Positions 23,137-33,181 of a DNA stretch of 64,000 nucleotides are shown here, in pieces (the stretch's first letter is position 1; each line of letters starts with the position of its first letter). The notes below the pieces were generated by a model. The model searched no databases and was not told the DNA's origin. It was given only the letters and a program-made list of their open reading frames with translations. Origin of the DNA: Mesaphorura yosii (lineage: Eukaryota > Arthropoda > Collembola > Poduromorpha > Tullbergiidae). Made by a program: the position numbers and the translations under genes. The stretch is from positions 1 to 64,000 of the forward strand of contig WIXG01000225.1 in assembly GCA_009869945.1 (NCBI GenBank). The letters run 5' to 3'.

Positions 23137-23788
23137 TATTGTGAATCCGGATGCGGTTGGTGTGAATGGATATGAGTCAATGAGCATCGTGTGAGTGAAT
23201 GTGACATAATTTTATGAACGAGTCTTACCTGATGAGTCGGATCAGTAAGAGGGAAGGATTAGTGATTAATGTCACAATTCATCGCTGGCCTTCATAATGT
23301 GCCACCTACGCGCATTGTGAATTAATAATTCCTTATCAGAGCGCCTGTCGCCTGCCTCGAGCCTCGACGGTGGGAAGTACTTTAATCCGACGTGAAACAA
23401 AATCCCTTGTTCGTTCTGGAATGACTGACACAAATTGATCCATCGACAAGGACATTGCAGACGCCCTGTGACCACATCGTCATCGGTGAGATGATGCAAT
23501 TTCAATGCCATGTGGCTCATTGGATTCTGGATTAGAATTTCATCGATCTCGACAAGCAGAATTAGTAGCGAGAGGATTTACAAGTGCTTGATTTTTGGTA
23601 AAGCTGTAGTTTTTAGAAAAATCGGAGTTTAATTCAAGTTATTTGTTCTAACAACTTCGATAAGAAGTCACACAATGTAAAAAGTTCCAAATTCCAAAAT
23701 AATATACCAAATTAGGTTATCATTCTTCCCTCAACTCCAATGTTCACAAGCCAAAATGGAGTCACACAAAGGCCTCAGAGTCAAGTAA
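23137..23788. other. Intergenic, no gene seen
   Basis: About 650 bp; upstream region of the crystallin-like gene and 3' flank of DEAD-box copy 2. No supported coding frame. Confidence 0.35.
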
Positions 23789-25216
23789 TTAAATACGCAG
23801 ATACCTGTTGATGCCTTCTGGCATTTCAGGGATTATTGTGTCGTAGAATAACTCCAATTTCTTGAAGCGCTCTACTTGCTCATCCTTAACGAAAGTGATC
23901 GCTGTACCTTTTCGGCCGTAGCGACCAGCTCGACCAACTCTGTGAATGTATTCTTCGACCTTATTTGGAAAATCGTAGTTGATGACAGCATAGACTTGCT
24001 GCACGTCAATTCCACGACCGAGTATGTCGGAAGCAATCATGACTCGTGCGTCCGAAGTACGAAATCTTTCCAAGGCAGCTGCCCTCTCCCGCTGATATTT
24101 ATCTCCATCCTGCAACAGTAATTAAGTCTGAAGCATTGCAGCCAACAAATTTATCCTTGACATATCCTAATTCTTGACCTTAATTTTCACTTACAATGCA
24201 AGTCGCATTGACCCCTCGGTCAATTAGTTGACGAAATAGCCTCTTAGACCCTTTCCGTGTATTGCAAAACACGATAACGTGCTTTTCACCAAGAGCCAGC
24301 AATAATTCACAAAGTGTGTCCAGTTTTGAAATCTCATCGTTGTCAATCTTGACGTGGACCTGCCGAATCCCTTCCAAAGTCAGCTCGAAAGCATCCACCA
24401 AGAATGTTACGGGCTTGTAAGAAATTTCTTTGCCAAAGGCCAAAGCTCTTTTTGGCATTGTTGCCGACATCAGAATCATTTGGGCGTTTCCGCTGATTTT
24501 TGAAAGGATCTGCAAGTTAAATTCCAGCTTTAGTGTGACATGCGGATAGATTGCATTAACAAATGTCGTGTATTCTTGCTCACGTTTCGGACATCTCTTC
24601 TAACGGACCCATCCAGCAGCATCTTGTCGGCTTCGTCCATCACAAACATGTTCAATGCCAAGGGGTCAATGATCTTGTTATCAATAATATTGTTGAGACG
24701 GCCTAAAGTGCCGACAATTATGTGCGTTCCACCTTGCCTTAATTTAGCGTCTTGTCTCTGCGATGCTCCCGTGCCGCCAATGCAAACTTCAGCCTTAATG
24801 TCCATGTATTTTCCAATGGCACAAATTACACCATGAACCTGCACAGCCAATTCCCATGTGGGGACCAAAACCATTGCCTGACAGCGAGAGTTGTAGTAAG
24901 TATTCACTCGCTGCAGTAGAATCACCGCCATTGCGGCAGTCTTGCCCATGCCAGACTGTGCCTGTAGGATCAAATCTTTGCCCTGGATGCCGGGAAGTAT
25001 CGCCAATTGTTGAGCCCTCGCCGGTTTCTCCAGACCATAACTGTAGATGCCTTTAAGGAGATTCGATTTAAGCCCCATGTTGTCGAACTTAGCGATAGGG
25101 CCATTGCCACTAGCCAGGCTGAGGTTCTTGATTGCATCAGCCAAAGTATCATCTTGTTTAAAGTCAGTTGCGCGTGGTCTTCGGAGAAAAGTACCTTTAA
25201 CTCCTCTTGCATGCAT
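23789..25216 (-). CDS. eIF4A-like DEAD-box helicase (copy 2) with altered motif Ia
   Basis: Three exons, 25216-24584, 24509-24195 and 24109-23789, encode 422 residues from the first in-frame ATG; an upstream non-coding or short coding exon is possible. Motifs are [38 protein letters not shown] and [13 protein letters not shown]. It is clearly a paralogue of the gene at 14.9-16.6 kb: both share FDxMGLK, GYGLEKPA-like Q-region spacing, TLGR and the same C-terminal ending style. It has fewer introns than copy 1. The PTRELA motif contacts RNA, and here its arginine is replaced by tryptophan; this could weaken RNA unwinding while leaving ATP binding. Whether it is an active helicase is uncertain. 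The intact frame and splice sites argue it is expressed. Confidence 0.87.
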
Positions 25217-26154
25217 TGTTGAGGTGTATAGATGCTTGCAAATCGCTTGATTCTTAATCGACCGTACGCCCGATGTCAAAAATGTCGTTCTACTCTGTAT
25301 TTCGAACAGTGAAGGAAGTTACAATCAAATCTAGCTATTATTCTAAAAGAATCTGCTGATATCTTTAACTCCGATTTTACTAGATAAGTTACTTACCTTG
25401 CCTGTATTGATTAGAGTAGTGAAGAGATACGCTCAGAGGTTAGAAATCAGAACAACTCAATTTTGTCACATTCACAAAAAGCGTCACGCCAAAAGTCGAA
25501 ATGGTGCAAGAAGTAGCACAGCACAGTTTGCTTGTGCCTTGGGTCTTGGCTTGCCGTTCGCTGTTCTTACGTGTTCTTTTCTGTTGTTTTGTGGTTGGTT
25601 GCTGATTCATCATTTACGATTCACAAGAGAAGACTCTTGATGATGAACGGCACGGGTCGTCGCTAATAACTACTTTATGCCTAATGCTAATAATATTGAA
25701 CACCAGGGCATTTGCAGAATCCTTTTCTGCATTTCGTCGTATTGAATGTCCTTTGTGCTGCTGTGCATGAAATACACTAAGATATTCACGCAATAAGTTT
25801 TGCTGAGTTGACATTGAAACAAAAACAAAAATTCGTCTCGAGCTCGGGCTATTGTCTGCTGAACTGCTGCTGCGAACTCGATTACTCGATCACCGCGGCA
25901 GAATTTGATGACCATGCAGTGACTTCCCGAACTTCATGGCGACTTCACTGCAAAACGACTTCCATCGGCTCGTCACCCACAGGCGCTGACAGGCACCGAT
26001 CCGTCTTCGGATGGCATTACATGGCATTGCTGGGTTGAGCAAGTTGGGATCTTTGAGTTATTCATACGTGAAATTCTGCATCCTTATCTCTGAACTTTTC
26101 CAGTGCTCGTAATTTGTTGTACGTGTTCTTGATAAAATCGCCGCATGCTCGACA
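25217..26154. other. Intergenic, no gene seen
   Basis: About 940 bp upstream of DEAD-box copy 2. Several short ORFs overlap on both strands and none has family features. Confidence 0.35.
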
Positions 26155-26601
26155 CTATGTGACTTCGTTCCTTGAATTCAGTTCAAGTAGATGATCTACG
26201 TCAGGCTGGTTGAGCTGATAAATGGATCGCATCGCCTCTACGCAGGCCGTGTAGTGAAGCGTTGATATCAGGAACGGTTCAGTTGTAAGTGACTGCATAC
26301 GCAGCTTGATTTGTCGGGTAAGGTCAGTGAAAGTCAACGCTGTCGCTGCGTCAGTGTCCTCCGGGGCAATTCCATTGCTATCACTAGTCCCATTGTCGTT
26401 GGAGGCTGCTGCTGCTGCTGATCCGACTGAACTTTCCATTGGTATATGGCTTTGGAAGAATTTATGCACCTTGAAAGCTGGTAAATATACGGCTTTTCTG
26501 GAGACATTTGTGGCGGCGGCGCTTGGATGTTTTTGTTCCTCTCGCACTACGACCAAATCTTCATCTTCCTCCATCCTCATTCCCAAAACCACAAATGGCA
26601 T
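26155..26601 (-). CDS. Hypothetical protein, single exon
   Basis: An open frame of 148 residues from the ATG at 26601. The first third is acidic (MEEDEDLVVVREE). The middle has an Ala/Ser/Asn-rich low-complexity stretch coded by a GCA/GCT run near 26405-26425. The C-terminal third looks folded and helical (LTDLTRQIKLRMQSL-like, then HYTACVEAMRSIYQLNQP). I do not recognise the family. No polyadenylation signal or neighbouring exon was identified, so it may be one exon of a larger gene or a chance ORF. The frame on the opposite strand is shorter in features and rejected. Confidence 0.4.
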   Translation of the reverse strand: MPFVVLGMRMEEDEDLVVVREEQKHPSAAATNVSRKAVYLPAFKVHKFFQSHIPMESSVGSAAAAASNDNGTSDSNGIAPEDTDAATALTFTDLTRQIKLRMQSLTTEPFLISTLHYTACVEAMRSIYQLNQPDVDHLLELNSRNEVT

Positions 26602-27190
26602 GAGGTTTTGGGAACTTGCACACGAATTAGTCAATGCAGTTGTTGTTAAATTAAAAGTACAAAAATGTAAAGTTTATTAAGTATGAGCGCATGTATTTCG
26701 GACTGGTGACTCATTCTTTGTTGCCGGCTCAACTTAAAAACCCATGAATTTTCAGTGAAAGTGAAAGAAAACTCTTGAATCCTTCAGGAGCTTCCTCTTT
26801 GTTTAAGGAGCAGGAGGCTGACAGATTTAACCGGTAGGAGGCAAGTTAGGGATGTACAAAATCTTCGGCTTTATGGCTGCATTGTATTTTGTATTGCGCT
26901 TTTGTTTCAAAATACAGAATGGACAGTCGACCAGTCTAGTGTAACTTGATACACGATCGTAGTAAATTTACTAAGCTGTTGTTTGTTTCTAATTGTTCGG
27001 CCATTTTGTACTCCAGATTTCCCAGGCCAGCATGCTTTTGCTTTAGGCGAACGTGTGCAGGCGATAATAACAACTTCATTAATCCAACATTCTGCATACG
27101 TAAATCGATTAGAAAGTCGAATTTGCACTTGAACTTGGAGTACGTCAAACTAAACTTTCCGACACGCGCACTATCGATACTCGTTCAAGC
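26602..27190. other. Intergenic, no gene seen
   Basis: About 590 bp between the hypothetical minus-strand ORF and the small membrane ORF. Nothing recognised. Confidence 0.3.
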
Positions 27191-27493
27191 ATGAGCCCAC
27201 ATCCCGACAACGATCAGGTAAATCCCGAACCTGATTACGATTACGTAGATCCGAGAATTACAGAAGCAGGTTTAGAGTTCAGGTTTGGGTTTACTCTTAT
27301 TGAGTCCCAGTTGATACTCATCAGCATTTGTTTGTTCGCTGGGGTTTACGCTGTCAAAACACTCCAGTCAATAATCCTAAATCACAAGGGCGCTGGGCTG
27401 GGCAGGCAGACGGTAATCCAGACTTTATCAGTAAATCATGACTTAATTGCATGCTTGAACTTCTCCGTTGGTCTGTCCTGTCCGTTCAGCTGA
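27191..27493 (+). CDS. Possible small single-pass membrane protein
   Basis: A 100-residue ORF from an ATG. It has an acidic, proline-containing head (NPEPDYDYVDPRITEAG) and one strong hydrophobic segment (LILISICLFAGVYAVKTL). It lies 170 bp upstream of the subtilase start. A GTAAAT after codon 9 and a GTAATC near 27413 could be donors, so the true structure may differ. No family recognised; it may be a chance ORF. Confidence 0.3.
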   Translation: MSPHPDNDQVNPEPDYDYVDPRITEAGLEFRFGFTLIESQLILISICLFAGVYAVKTLQSIILNHKGAGLGRQTVIQTLSVNHDLIACLNFSVGLSCPFS

Positions 27494-27573
27494 TTAATTT
27501 ATGATCTGACATCTGCTGATCTGCTTTACATCAGGATTCGATTCGGCCAATGACGTGACTCATGATCAAATCC

Positions 27574-27583
27574 TATATATTTA
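27574..27583 (+). promoter_or_regulatory. TATA box of the subtilase gene
   Basis: TATATATTTA 79 bp before the ATG at 27662. Just upstream are CCAAT and TGACGTGACTCA, which contains CRE-half and AP-1-like sites. Spacing is right for a core promoter; the factor sites are only sequence matches. Confidence 0.5.
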
Positions 27584-27661
27584 ACGCCCGTCCACCATTT
27601 GACCTTACCGCAATTGCTGTTTTGGTTCCAAGCAGTTGCAGTTGCAATTTGAATTGCCAAA

Positions 27662-29695
27662 ATGGCGTCTCGCTCTCGCTCCATTTTCTTTGTGGCACTC
27701 ACGCTCGCCGTGCTGTGTCAAGTTTTTGTGCTTGCAGTTCCTGAGATTGACCCAAAATTGCTCAAGAAGGCACAAACACCAGCTGGTCGCCTTGTCCGTT
27801 CAACCGCCAACATTTTCATCACGATGAAGGAGGGGACGAGCGAAGTCGTGCAGCAAATCTCGGCGCAGGAGTCGGCCAGCGCCGGCACCGGCGTCATCCG
27901 CACCCGCGGAAGCAAGGCTCGTGCGTTGTTCGAAGGTCTGAAGCAGCACGCCCAGACGACGCAGGAGGCGCTTATGTCCGTGCTCACATCGCAGCAGTCT
28001 CGCCTGGCGAGCGACACCATCAAAAGCTTCTGGATCACCAACCAGATTTACCTGCGCGACGCTGATTTGAGTATTCTCGAAGTGCTGGCGACCAGAGACG
28101 ACATTGAAAGGATCGATGAGGAAATCATCGTTCAGCTGGACGACCCGCTCAATCTCGCACCGATCGACCCAGCAGAAAATAGCGCGAAGGTAACCGACTG
28201 GAATCTGAACATCATCAACGCACCCGATGTGTGGGCACGAGGCATCGACGGTACTGGTGTGGTTGTGGCCAACATCGACACTGGTGTGCGTGGCACTCAC
28301 GAGACCCTGAGAAACACCTACAGAGACGACGGCTACGGCTGGTACGACTCCTACACCAAAACACAAAAGCCAACAGACGACCATGGGCACGGCACGCTGA
28401 CTCTCGCCTTAACAGCCGGCCGACTAGACATCGGAGTTGCGCCCGGTGCGACATGGATCTCCTGCAAGGGACTCAACGCCCAAGGGCAGGGACTCCAAAA
28501 TGTGCTCGTCGAATGTGGCCAGTTCATGCTTTGCCCTACACGGATCGACGGATCTGACCCGAACTGCGACAAGGCTCCCGACGTGATCAACAATAGCTGG
28601 AACTCACAGGACGCAGGCGCCTCCTTTTTCGTGCCAGTCATCGACGCGTGGCAGGCGGCTGGCATCATCCCAGTCTTCTCCATGGGCAACTACGGAACAG
28701 CGTGCTCGACGATTGGGTCACAGGCATCCCACAATGTTATCGCCGTAGGAGCGACCAATTCTCAGGACAAGCTCGCGTACTTCAGCAGCGTCGGCCCGAG
28801 CTTCTTTGAGGGCCAGATCAAGCCAGATATCGTGGCCCCAGGCGAGAATGTTAAATCTGCGTTTAATTCCGGAGACTCGGCGTACGCCGCATCCTCAGGC
28901 ACCAGCCTCGCCGCTCCAGAAGTGGCTGGACTCATCGCTCTCCTGCTGCAAGCCAACCCCGAGCTGAAGTACGACGCTATAAAGGAGATCCTCGAAGTTA
29001 CGGCCGAGAGAGAACTGCTGGGCGGCACGGGCGTTTCTTGTGGTGGAGTCCGCGACTCTGAATTCCCCAACAATCATTTCGGGCATGGACGAGTTCGTTC
29101 GCTGGCAGCCTACGAGTGCGTCGCTGGAGGCAACTCTTGTCTTGGTGCTGACTACGGAGAGCAGTGCGGAACCTGCAAGGAGGGCTTCGCTTGTCTGGAC
29201 GGACGCTGCAGGTGCAGAGACGTCTTTGGTCAGATTTACGATTCGGAGTTGGGCCAGTGCCTGTCACTCGTTGGAGCCAACTGCCCAGGAGGCAATTCGT
29301 CATGCGTAGCGACGGCGTTCTGTGATGCAGGCGGCAGGTGCAGATGCGACGCGAACTCCGGACTCGTGGCGGCGCAAAACCGAGGCAGATGCTACGAGGC
29401 GCTCAAGTACGGCCAGGAATGCAGTGCGAATCAGTGCGACTTCAACAAGGGGTTGAGCTGCGCTGGAGACTCGGGCAGATGCGTGTGCGTGGATTCTGGG
29501 CTCGAGTTCCGTGAGTCAGACGGTGCTTGCGTGGCTGAGGCTGGAGCACAATGCGGTAACCTCCCAGTTCAAGGCTCCTGCCTACCGCCCGTCGATGGTG
29601 CGACCAGCGGAGCTTGCGAGTTCTACCGGGTCGGATGTGGCAGTGGTGCGAGCTGCAGAGACGGCGATGCGGGAGGACGCGTGTGCCAAGCATAA
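27662..29695 (+). CDS. Secreted subtilase, bacillopeptidase F-like, with Cys-rich tail
   Basis: A single uninterrupted frame of 677 residues. Residues 1-25 form a signal peptide (SIFFVALTLAVLCQVFVLA). A propeptide follows to about residue 175. The S8 catalytic domain carries Asp206 (NIDTGV), His243 (GHGT), oxyanion Asn343 (MGNYG) and Ser415 (SGTSLAAP). The flow (NIINAPDVW, DDHGHGT, GVAPGATWISCKG, PDVINNSWN, KPDIVAPG) matches bacillopeptidase F-type subtilases of microbes. After about residue 485 come several Cys-rich modules (CRCRD, CRCD, CVCVD repeats) like EB or EGF-type modules of animal proteins. So it is probably an active secreted endopeptidase. It has a TATA box upstream and AATAAA near 29733. 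It has no intron, unlike most neighbours, which suggests acquisition or retroposition followed by gain of an animal-style tail. Confidence 0.9.
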   Translation: MASRSRSIFFVALTLAVLCQVFVLAVPEIDPKLLKKAQTPAGRLVRSTANIFITMKEGTSEVVQQISAQESASAGTGVIRTRGSKARALFEGLKQHAQTTQEALMSVLTSQQSRLASDTIKSFWITNQIYLRDADLSILEVLATRDDIERIDEEIIVQLDDPLNLAPIDPAENSAKVTDWNLNIINAPDVWARGIDGTGVVVANIDTGVRGTHETLRNTYRDDGYGWYDSYTKTQKPTDDHGHGTLTLALTAGRLDIGVAPGATWISCKGLNAQGQGLQNVLVECGQFMLCPTRIDGSDPNCDKAPDVINNSWNSQDAGASFFVPVIDAWQAAGIIPVFSMGNYGTACSTIGSQASHNVIAVGATNSQDKLAYFSSVGPSFFEGQIKPDIVAPGENVKSAFNSGDSAYAASSGTSLAAPEVAGLIALLLQANPELKYDAIKEILEVTAERELLGGTGVSCGGVRDSEFPNNHFGHGRVRSLAAYECVAGGNSCLGADYGEQCGTCKEGFACLDGRCRCRDVFGQIYDSELGQCLSLVGANCPGGNSSCVATAFCDAGGRCRCDANSGLVAAQNRGRCYEALKYGQECSANQCDFNKGLSCAGDSGRCVCVDSGLEFRESDGACVAEAGAQCGNLPVQGSCLPPVDGATSGACEFYRVGCGSGASCRDGDAGGRVCQA

Positions 29696-30419
29696 TTCCC
29701 AATTAATTAAATTGTTAATCTGAAATTGTGTCAATAAATTAAGCATCCTTAAAGCAGCGATCGATAGTATGCTCAAATGTTATATTCGTGGATGCCATAT
29801 TTTCATAGCGTTGATTTTCATACATGCTTTCGTCGTTCTCCACTGATAAAATCTAAACGCATCTTTTCTTCATCTGACAATTTCCTGAACGGAGTGCAAA
29901 GAACAAGAAGCGTTTTAGGTGAAAGTTCGTTCTTTGAGAACTCTGCACGTGCAATTCGCTGACTTTCTCTCAGGCTCAAGCTGTAATAAATTGTAATTGT
30001 CGATGGTTTTGCTGAATTTCGAAATTTCGCTACATCTTCATTCATTTTAGCGATAAGAAACTCGAGGCCAACGTTTATTGAATTGAAGCCTCTCCGCTGA
30101 TTCAGCTTTACTTCCTTCAATTAGGTTCTCGACTGTCGACCGTGTGCTCGACTACAGAATTTAAGTGTTGAGTCACTACTTGCAACTTGCTATTCGGCTT
30201 CGGCTCTACTTTGTCCACTTGCTTACTTCCTATTTCCTCAGTCTGCTGACAGCTGTCAAGGCCTGAAGTTACGCGTGAGTAAATTCGTTCTTAACTATGG
30301 AGTGCCCAATTCATTATTAATTGTTGTATTGAACAGTACCAAAATATCTAAATATCCATTTACAGATTGAAGAATTCAAGATTGTCGATTGGTGTGACGT
30401 TAGGAAGTTTGAATCCAAC
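29696..30419. other. Intergenic, no gene seen
   Basis: About 720 bp. Contains the subtilase 3'UTR and the 5' region of the CPES gene. A minus-strand ORF at 29818-30120 starts with TTG and was not accepted. Confidence 0.35.
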
Positions 30420-31409
30420 ATGAATCTCATCCAGAGAATTCTAGTATCTCGAAAATACTTAACTGGTGTAGTTACCCACATTGAAGTCAAGAAATGCTGC
30501 TTGGGACTTCTGACTCTAATTCTACTGGGCATCGTTATCGGAGAGACCTACCTTTACGTGCTGGTTCAGAAAAGCGACGGGAGACTCCCTGTGACGATGA
30601 AGGTCAACGGAAGTTTTCACGTGCCTTGCCATCCCCAGCCGTACTGCTACATTGACATGAAAACACTCTTCCTGGATTTGCCAGAGTTTTACATCTTCGC
30701 TCCGATGGCGGCGTTCATGTGTGACTTGGAGTCGTGTGGCTCGCCGACCTCTTTCCTCAGTGCCAACGCAATCACCATCTGCCACGGAATACTGGCTCTG
30801 ATATTAGCCATATTCGTTTCAAGTGATTCATTGCGCACCCGTCGCTTCGGATTGCTGCTCTTTCTGGTGCGTAATATATTGGATGCACTGGATGGAGCCG
30901 TTGCTCGCGCCAGGTGGCACGAGCCACAACATTCTGGAGACCCAGACTTGCGTGGAAGCGTGGGATACTATTTGGACGGGCTCAGCGACAGATTTGGAAC
31001 AACGCTACTGGTTTTTGCCTGTTTCCTGTACACATCGCGCCGTCGGCCTCGAGGCAAGACTCGCTGGAGTTTCTTGACTTCTGCCTTTGTTTTTGGAATG
31101 CAAATCTTACTATCTTCAGTCTGCTGGAACCGGTACATCACTGCCTACATGAATCTCTTGGAAACTAACCCTGCCACCAGAATCGCTGGAGACTCAAAGA
31201 TGATGTGGCTGGTTATCGTGCTATGGCGACTCATGAACCCACATTCGCTGATTCACGTGCTGCTGCTTACAGTGTATTTGGACAAAGCATTGGAATTCAT
31301 GGTCTGGATGCAGTACATTGGCTTTCTTCCTTTGGTGGTGTCTGCGCTGTTAAGTGAAGTCCATGTCAATGATGTACAGCTTTACTTGCTAGATGCGACA
31401 AATATTTAA
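30420..31409 (+). CDS. Ceramide phosphoethanolamine synthase-like
   Basis: A single-exon frame of 329 residues with an N-terminal membrane anchor (CCLGLLTLILLGIVIGETYLY) and further hydrophobic segments. It carries the CDP-alcohol phosphotransferase signature, DGAVAR followed after a long insert by GYYLDGLSD. The usual motif has about eight residues between the two halves; here there are about eighteen. That long variant, with the Cys-rich luminal part before it (CHPQPYCYID, CDLESCG), is the layout I know for the invertebrate enzyme that transfers phosphoethanolamine from CDP-ethanolamine to ceramide in the Golgi. It makes the main phosphosphingolipid of insects. The gene name is withheld because the assignment rests on recalled architecture. 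Stop TAA at 31407-31409. Confidence 0.82.
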   Translation: MNLIQRILVSRKYLTGVVTHIEVKKCCLGLLTLILLGIVIGETYLYVLVQKSDGRLPVTMKVNGSFHVPCHPQPYCYIDMKTLFLDLPEFYIFAPMAAFMCDLESCGSPTSFLSANAITICHGILALILAIFVSSDSLRTRRFGLLLFLVRNILDALDGAVARARWHEPQHSGDPDLRGSVGYYLDGLSDRFGTTLLVFACFLYTSRRRPRGKTRWSFLTSAFVFGMQILLSSVCWNRYITAYMNLLETNPATRIAGDSKMMWLVIVLWRLMNPHSLIHVLLLTVYLDKALEFMVWMQYIGFLPLVVSALLSEVHVNDVQLYLLDATNI

Positions 31410-32297
31410 GTGAGGAATTCCATCGTAACACAATTGGTCTGATTGCATTCATTTCTTTATACAGCGCGTCGTTAAAATAAAAGCCACAATTTCATACTAA
31501 TTCCGTGTAAAAAAAAAGTTCTCGTTCAACTTCCGAGAATTCCGAGCTTATTTTTGGGGTCGCCGTGTGAGCAGAAGCATTCCCTAGTCCAAGAGCCCAA
31601 TTCGATTGTTGACAATTCTTACCAACCCCAACCCGAATCGAATTGGTTTGTCTCCGTAACTGCGTACAAATCACTCTGACTTCTGAGTTTATGATAAAAC
31701 CAGATTTTATCACGCAAAGATAATGGTAATATCAGCATTTTTGCGTGGTAACTTCGAGATTCCACTTGAATTTATAATTCACAGTTGATATTGGCATTCT
31801 ATGAGCCACAGAGCCATCAACCATGCAATGACATGAAACATGCCTTGAACTTGAATGAAAATCGAGCTCACGGCAGTCAGGGCTATCACGCTTGGCTCAC
31901 TAATCCGAATCTCTGACCACGATTCCATGATGTGTTCATATGTTGCGTGATCCCACTCGCTACTTGAATCCCCAAATCAGTAAACTGAATTGTTGGATAA
32001 GTAAATTCTGCTTTGAAACATTCCCAGTCAGTCCCACATTAATCAATCAAATTGAAGTTCATAATCCGATCAGCTTGTAGGATAGAATTTGCATACGCCT
32101 CGTGACGTTTTGCACACGACCCCGTTCAGATTTTGCCAAATGTCAACGATTTGGTCCAATCAATCTTAGTTAATCGTACACGCACGATTCCACTTCAATG
32201 CCCAATCGATATAAATAAGGCTGGCGCCTTAAATTGACCAGCATCATCCGAGTTTGTTTAGAGCTTCGTCAAGCGTCATTCAAGACTCACCATCACC
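31410..32297. other. Intergenic, LPMO promoter region
   Basis: About 890 bp of AT-rich DNA without a supported gene. The last 90 bp is the LPMO core promoter and leader. Confidence 0.4.
32210..32217 (+). promoter_or_regulatory. TATA box of the LPMO gene
   Basis: TATAAATA 88 bp before the ATG at 32298. This leaves room for a transcription start about 30 bp downstream and a short leader. Confidence 0.55.
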
Positions 32298-33043
32298 ATG
32301 CTTCGTGAACTGTGTCTCCTCGCCTTTTTCGTGGGCTGCGTCTATGGCCATGGCCGCATGATGGAACCACCAGGTCGTCCATCTCTCTGGCGCTTCCCCG
32401 AGTACGCCCAGTACAACCCAGAGGTCAAGGCCAACGACGATGAATTTTGGTGCGGAAATCAACACCAGGAGGAGGTCGTCACCAACTGCGGTGTCTGCGG
32501 AGATCCCGCCGATGAGGCGCGCCCAAGATCGAACGAGGACGGAGGCCGATTCGGTCGTGGAATCATCGTGAGGACTTACACCGCGGGACAGGTACGATAA
32601 TTAATAATTTAAATGAAATGAGGTTCAGCCCTCGCCCTGTAATTACTTCGGCTAATTCCTGGCTCGTGTCTACGCAGACAATTAACATCGATTTCAGTTC
32701 TAACTCCCAAAACCATGGCGGTTTCGTGAAGGCTCAGCTCTGCGACCGTGTGCCTGAAACCGAAGACTGCTTCGTTGACCTGGTTCTCGGCAACGGAATG
32801 ACCAGATGGCCACTCGTGACTGCAGAGGGCACTCTCAACATTCAAACCACCGCCAAGCTTCCCGACGGCGTGCGATGCGACCGTTGCGTGCTCCGTATGC
32901 ACTACAGAGGAGCCCAAGCCTGGGGAACCTGCGACAACTCCAGCACTTGTGACTGCAATCCAAATTCTGGAACCCCACCAGGAGGAATGGGCTGTGGACC
33001 ACAACAAACCTTTAGAAACTGCGCCGATATCAGAATTCAGTAA
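32298..33043 (+). CDS. AA15-type lytic polysaccharide monooxygenase
   Basis: Two exons, 32298-32591 and 32678-33043 (GTACGA donor, TACGCAG acceptor, phase 0), encode 219 residues. The signal peptide MLRELCLLAFFVGCVYG is followed directly by HGRMMEPPGRPSLWR. Cleavage before this His would expose it as the N-terminal copper ligand, and SQNHGGF holds the second histidine of the brace. Many paired cysteines (CGNQHQEE, CGVCGD, CDRCVLRMHY) fit the family. These secreted copper enzymes oxidatively cleave chitin or cellulose; in arthropods they act in digestion or cuticle turnover. There is no extra domain after the catalytic core. A polyadenylation signal is near 33111. Substrate preference cannot be told from sequence. 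Confidence 0.92.
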
Positions 33044-33181
33044 ACGCTTTGTGACGATAAATTGGATTTTGCCATTCATTCTTAAATCAACGAAATTAAA
33101 CCAACTCTTTAATAAAAGATATTCCAGCATACAAGAATGAACAGTATTTTCAATGAATTTATCCCCAGCAAATTGAGCAAG

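Noticed and set aside
26405-26425. GCT/GCA triplet run
   Set aside because: Short, and explained as a poly-alanine stretch in the hypothetical ORF rather than a separate repeat feature.
29818-30120. 100-residue minus-strand ORF
   Set aside because: It begins with TTG, has no family features and no ATG near its start; probably chance.
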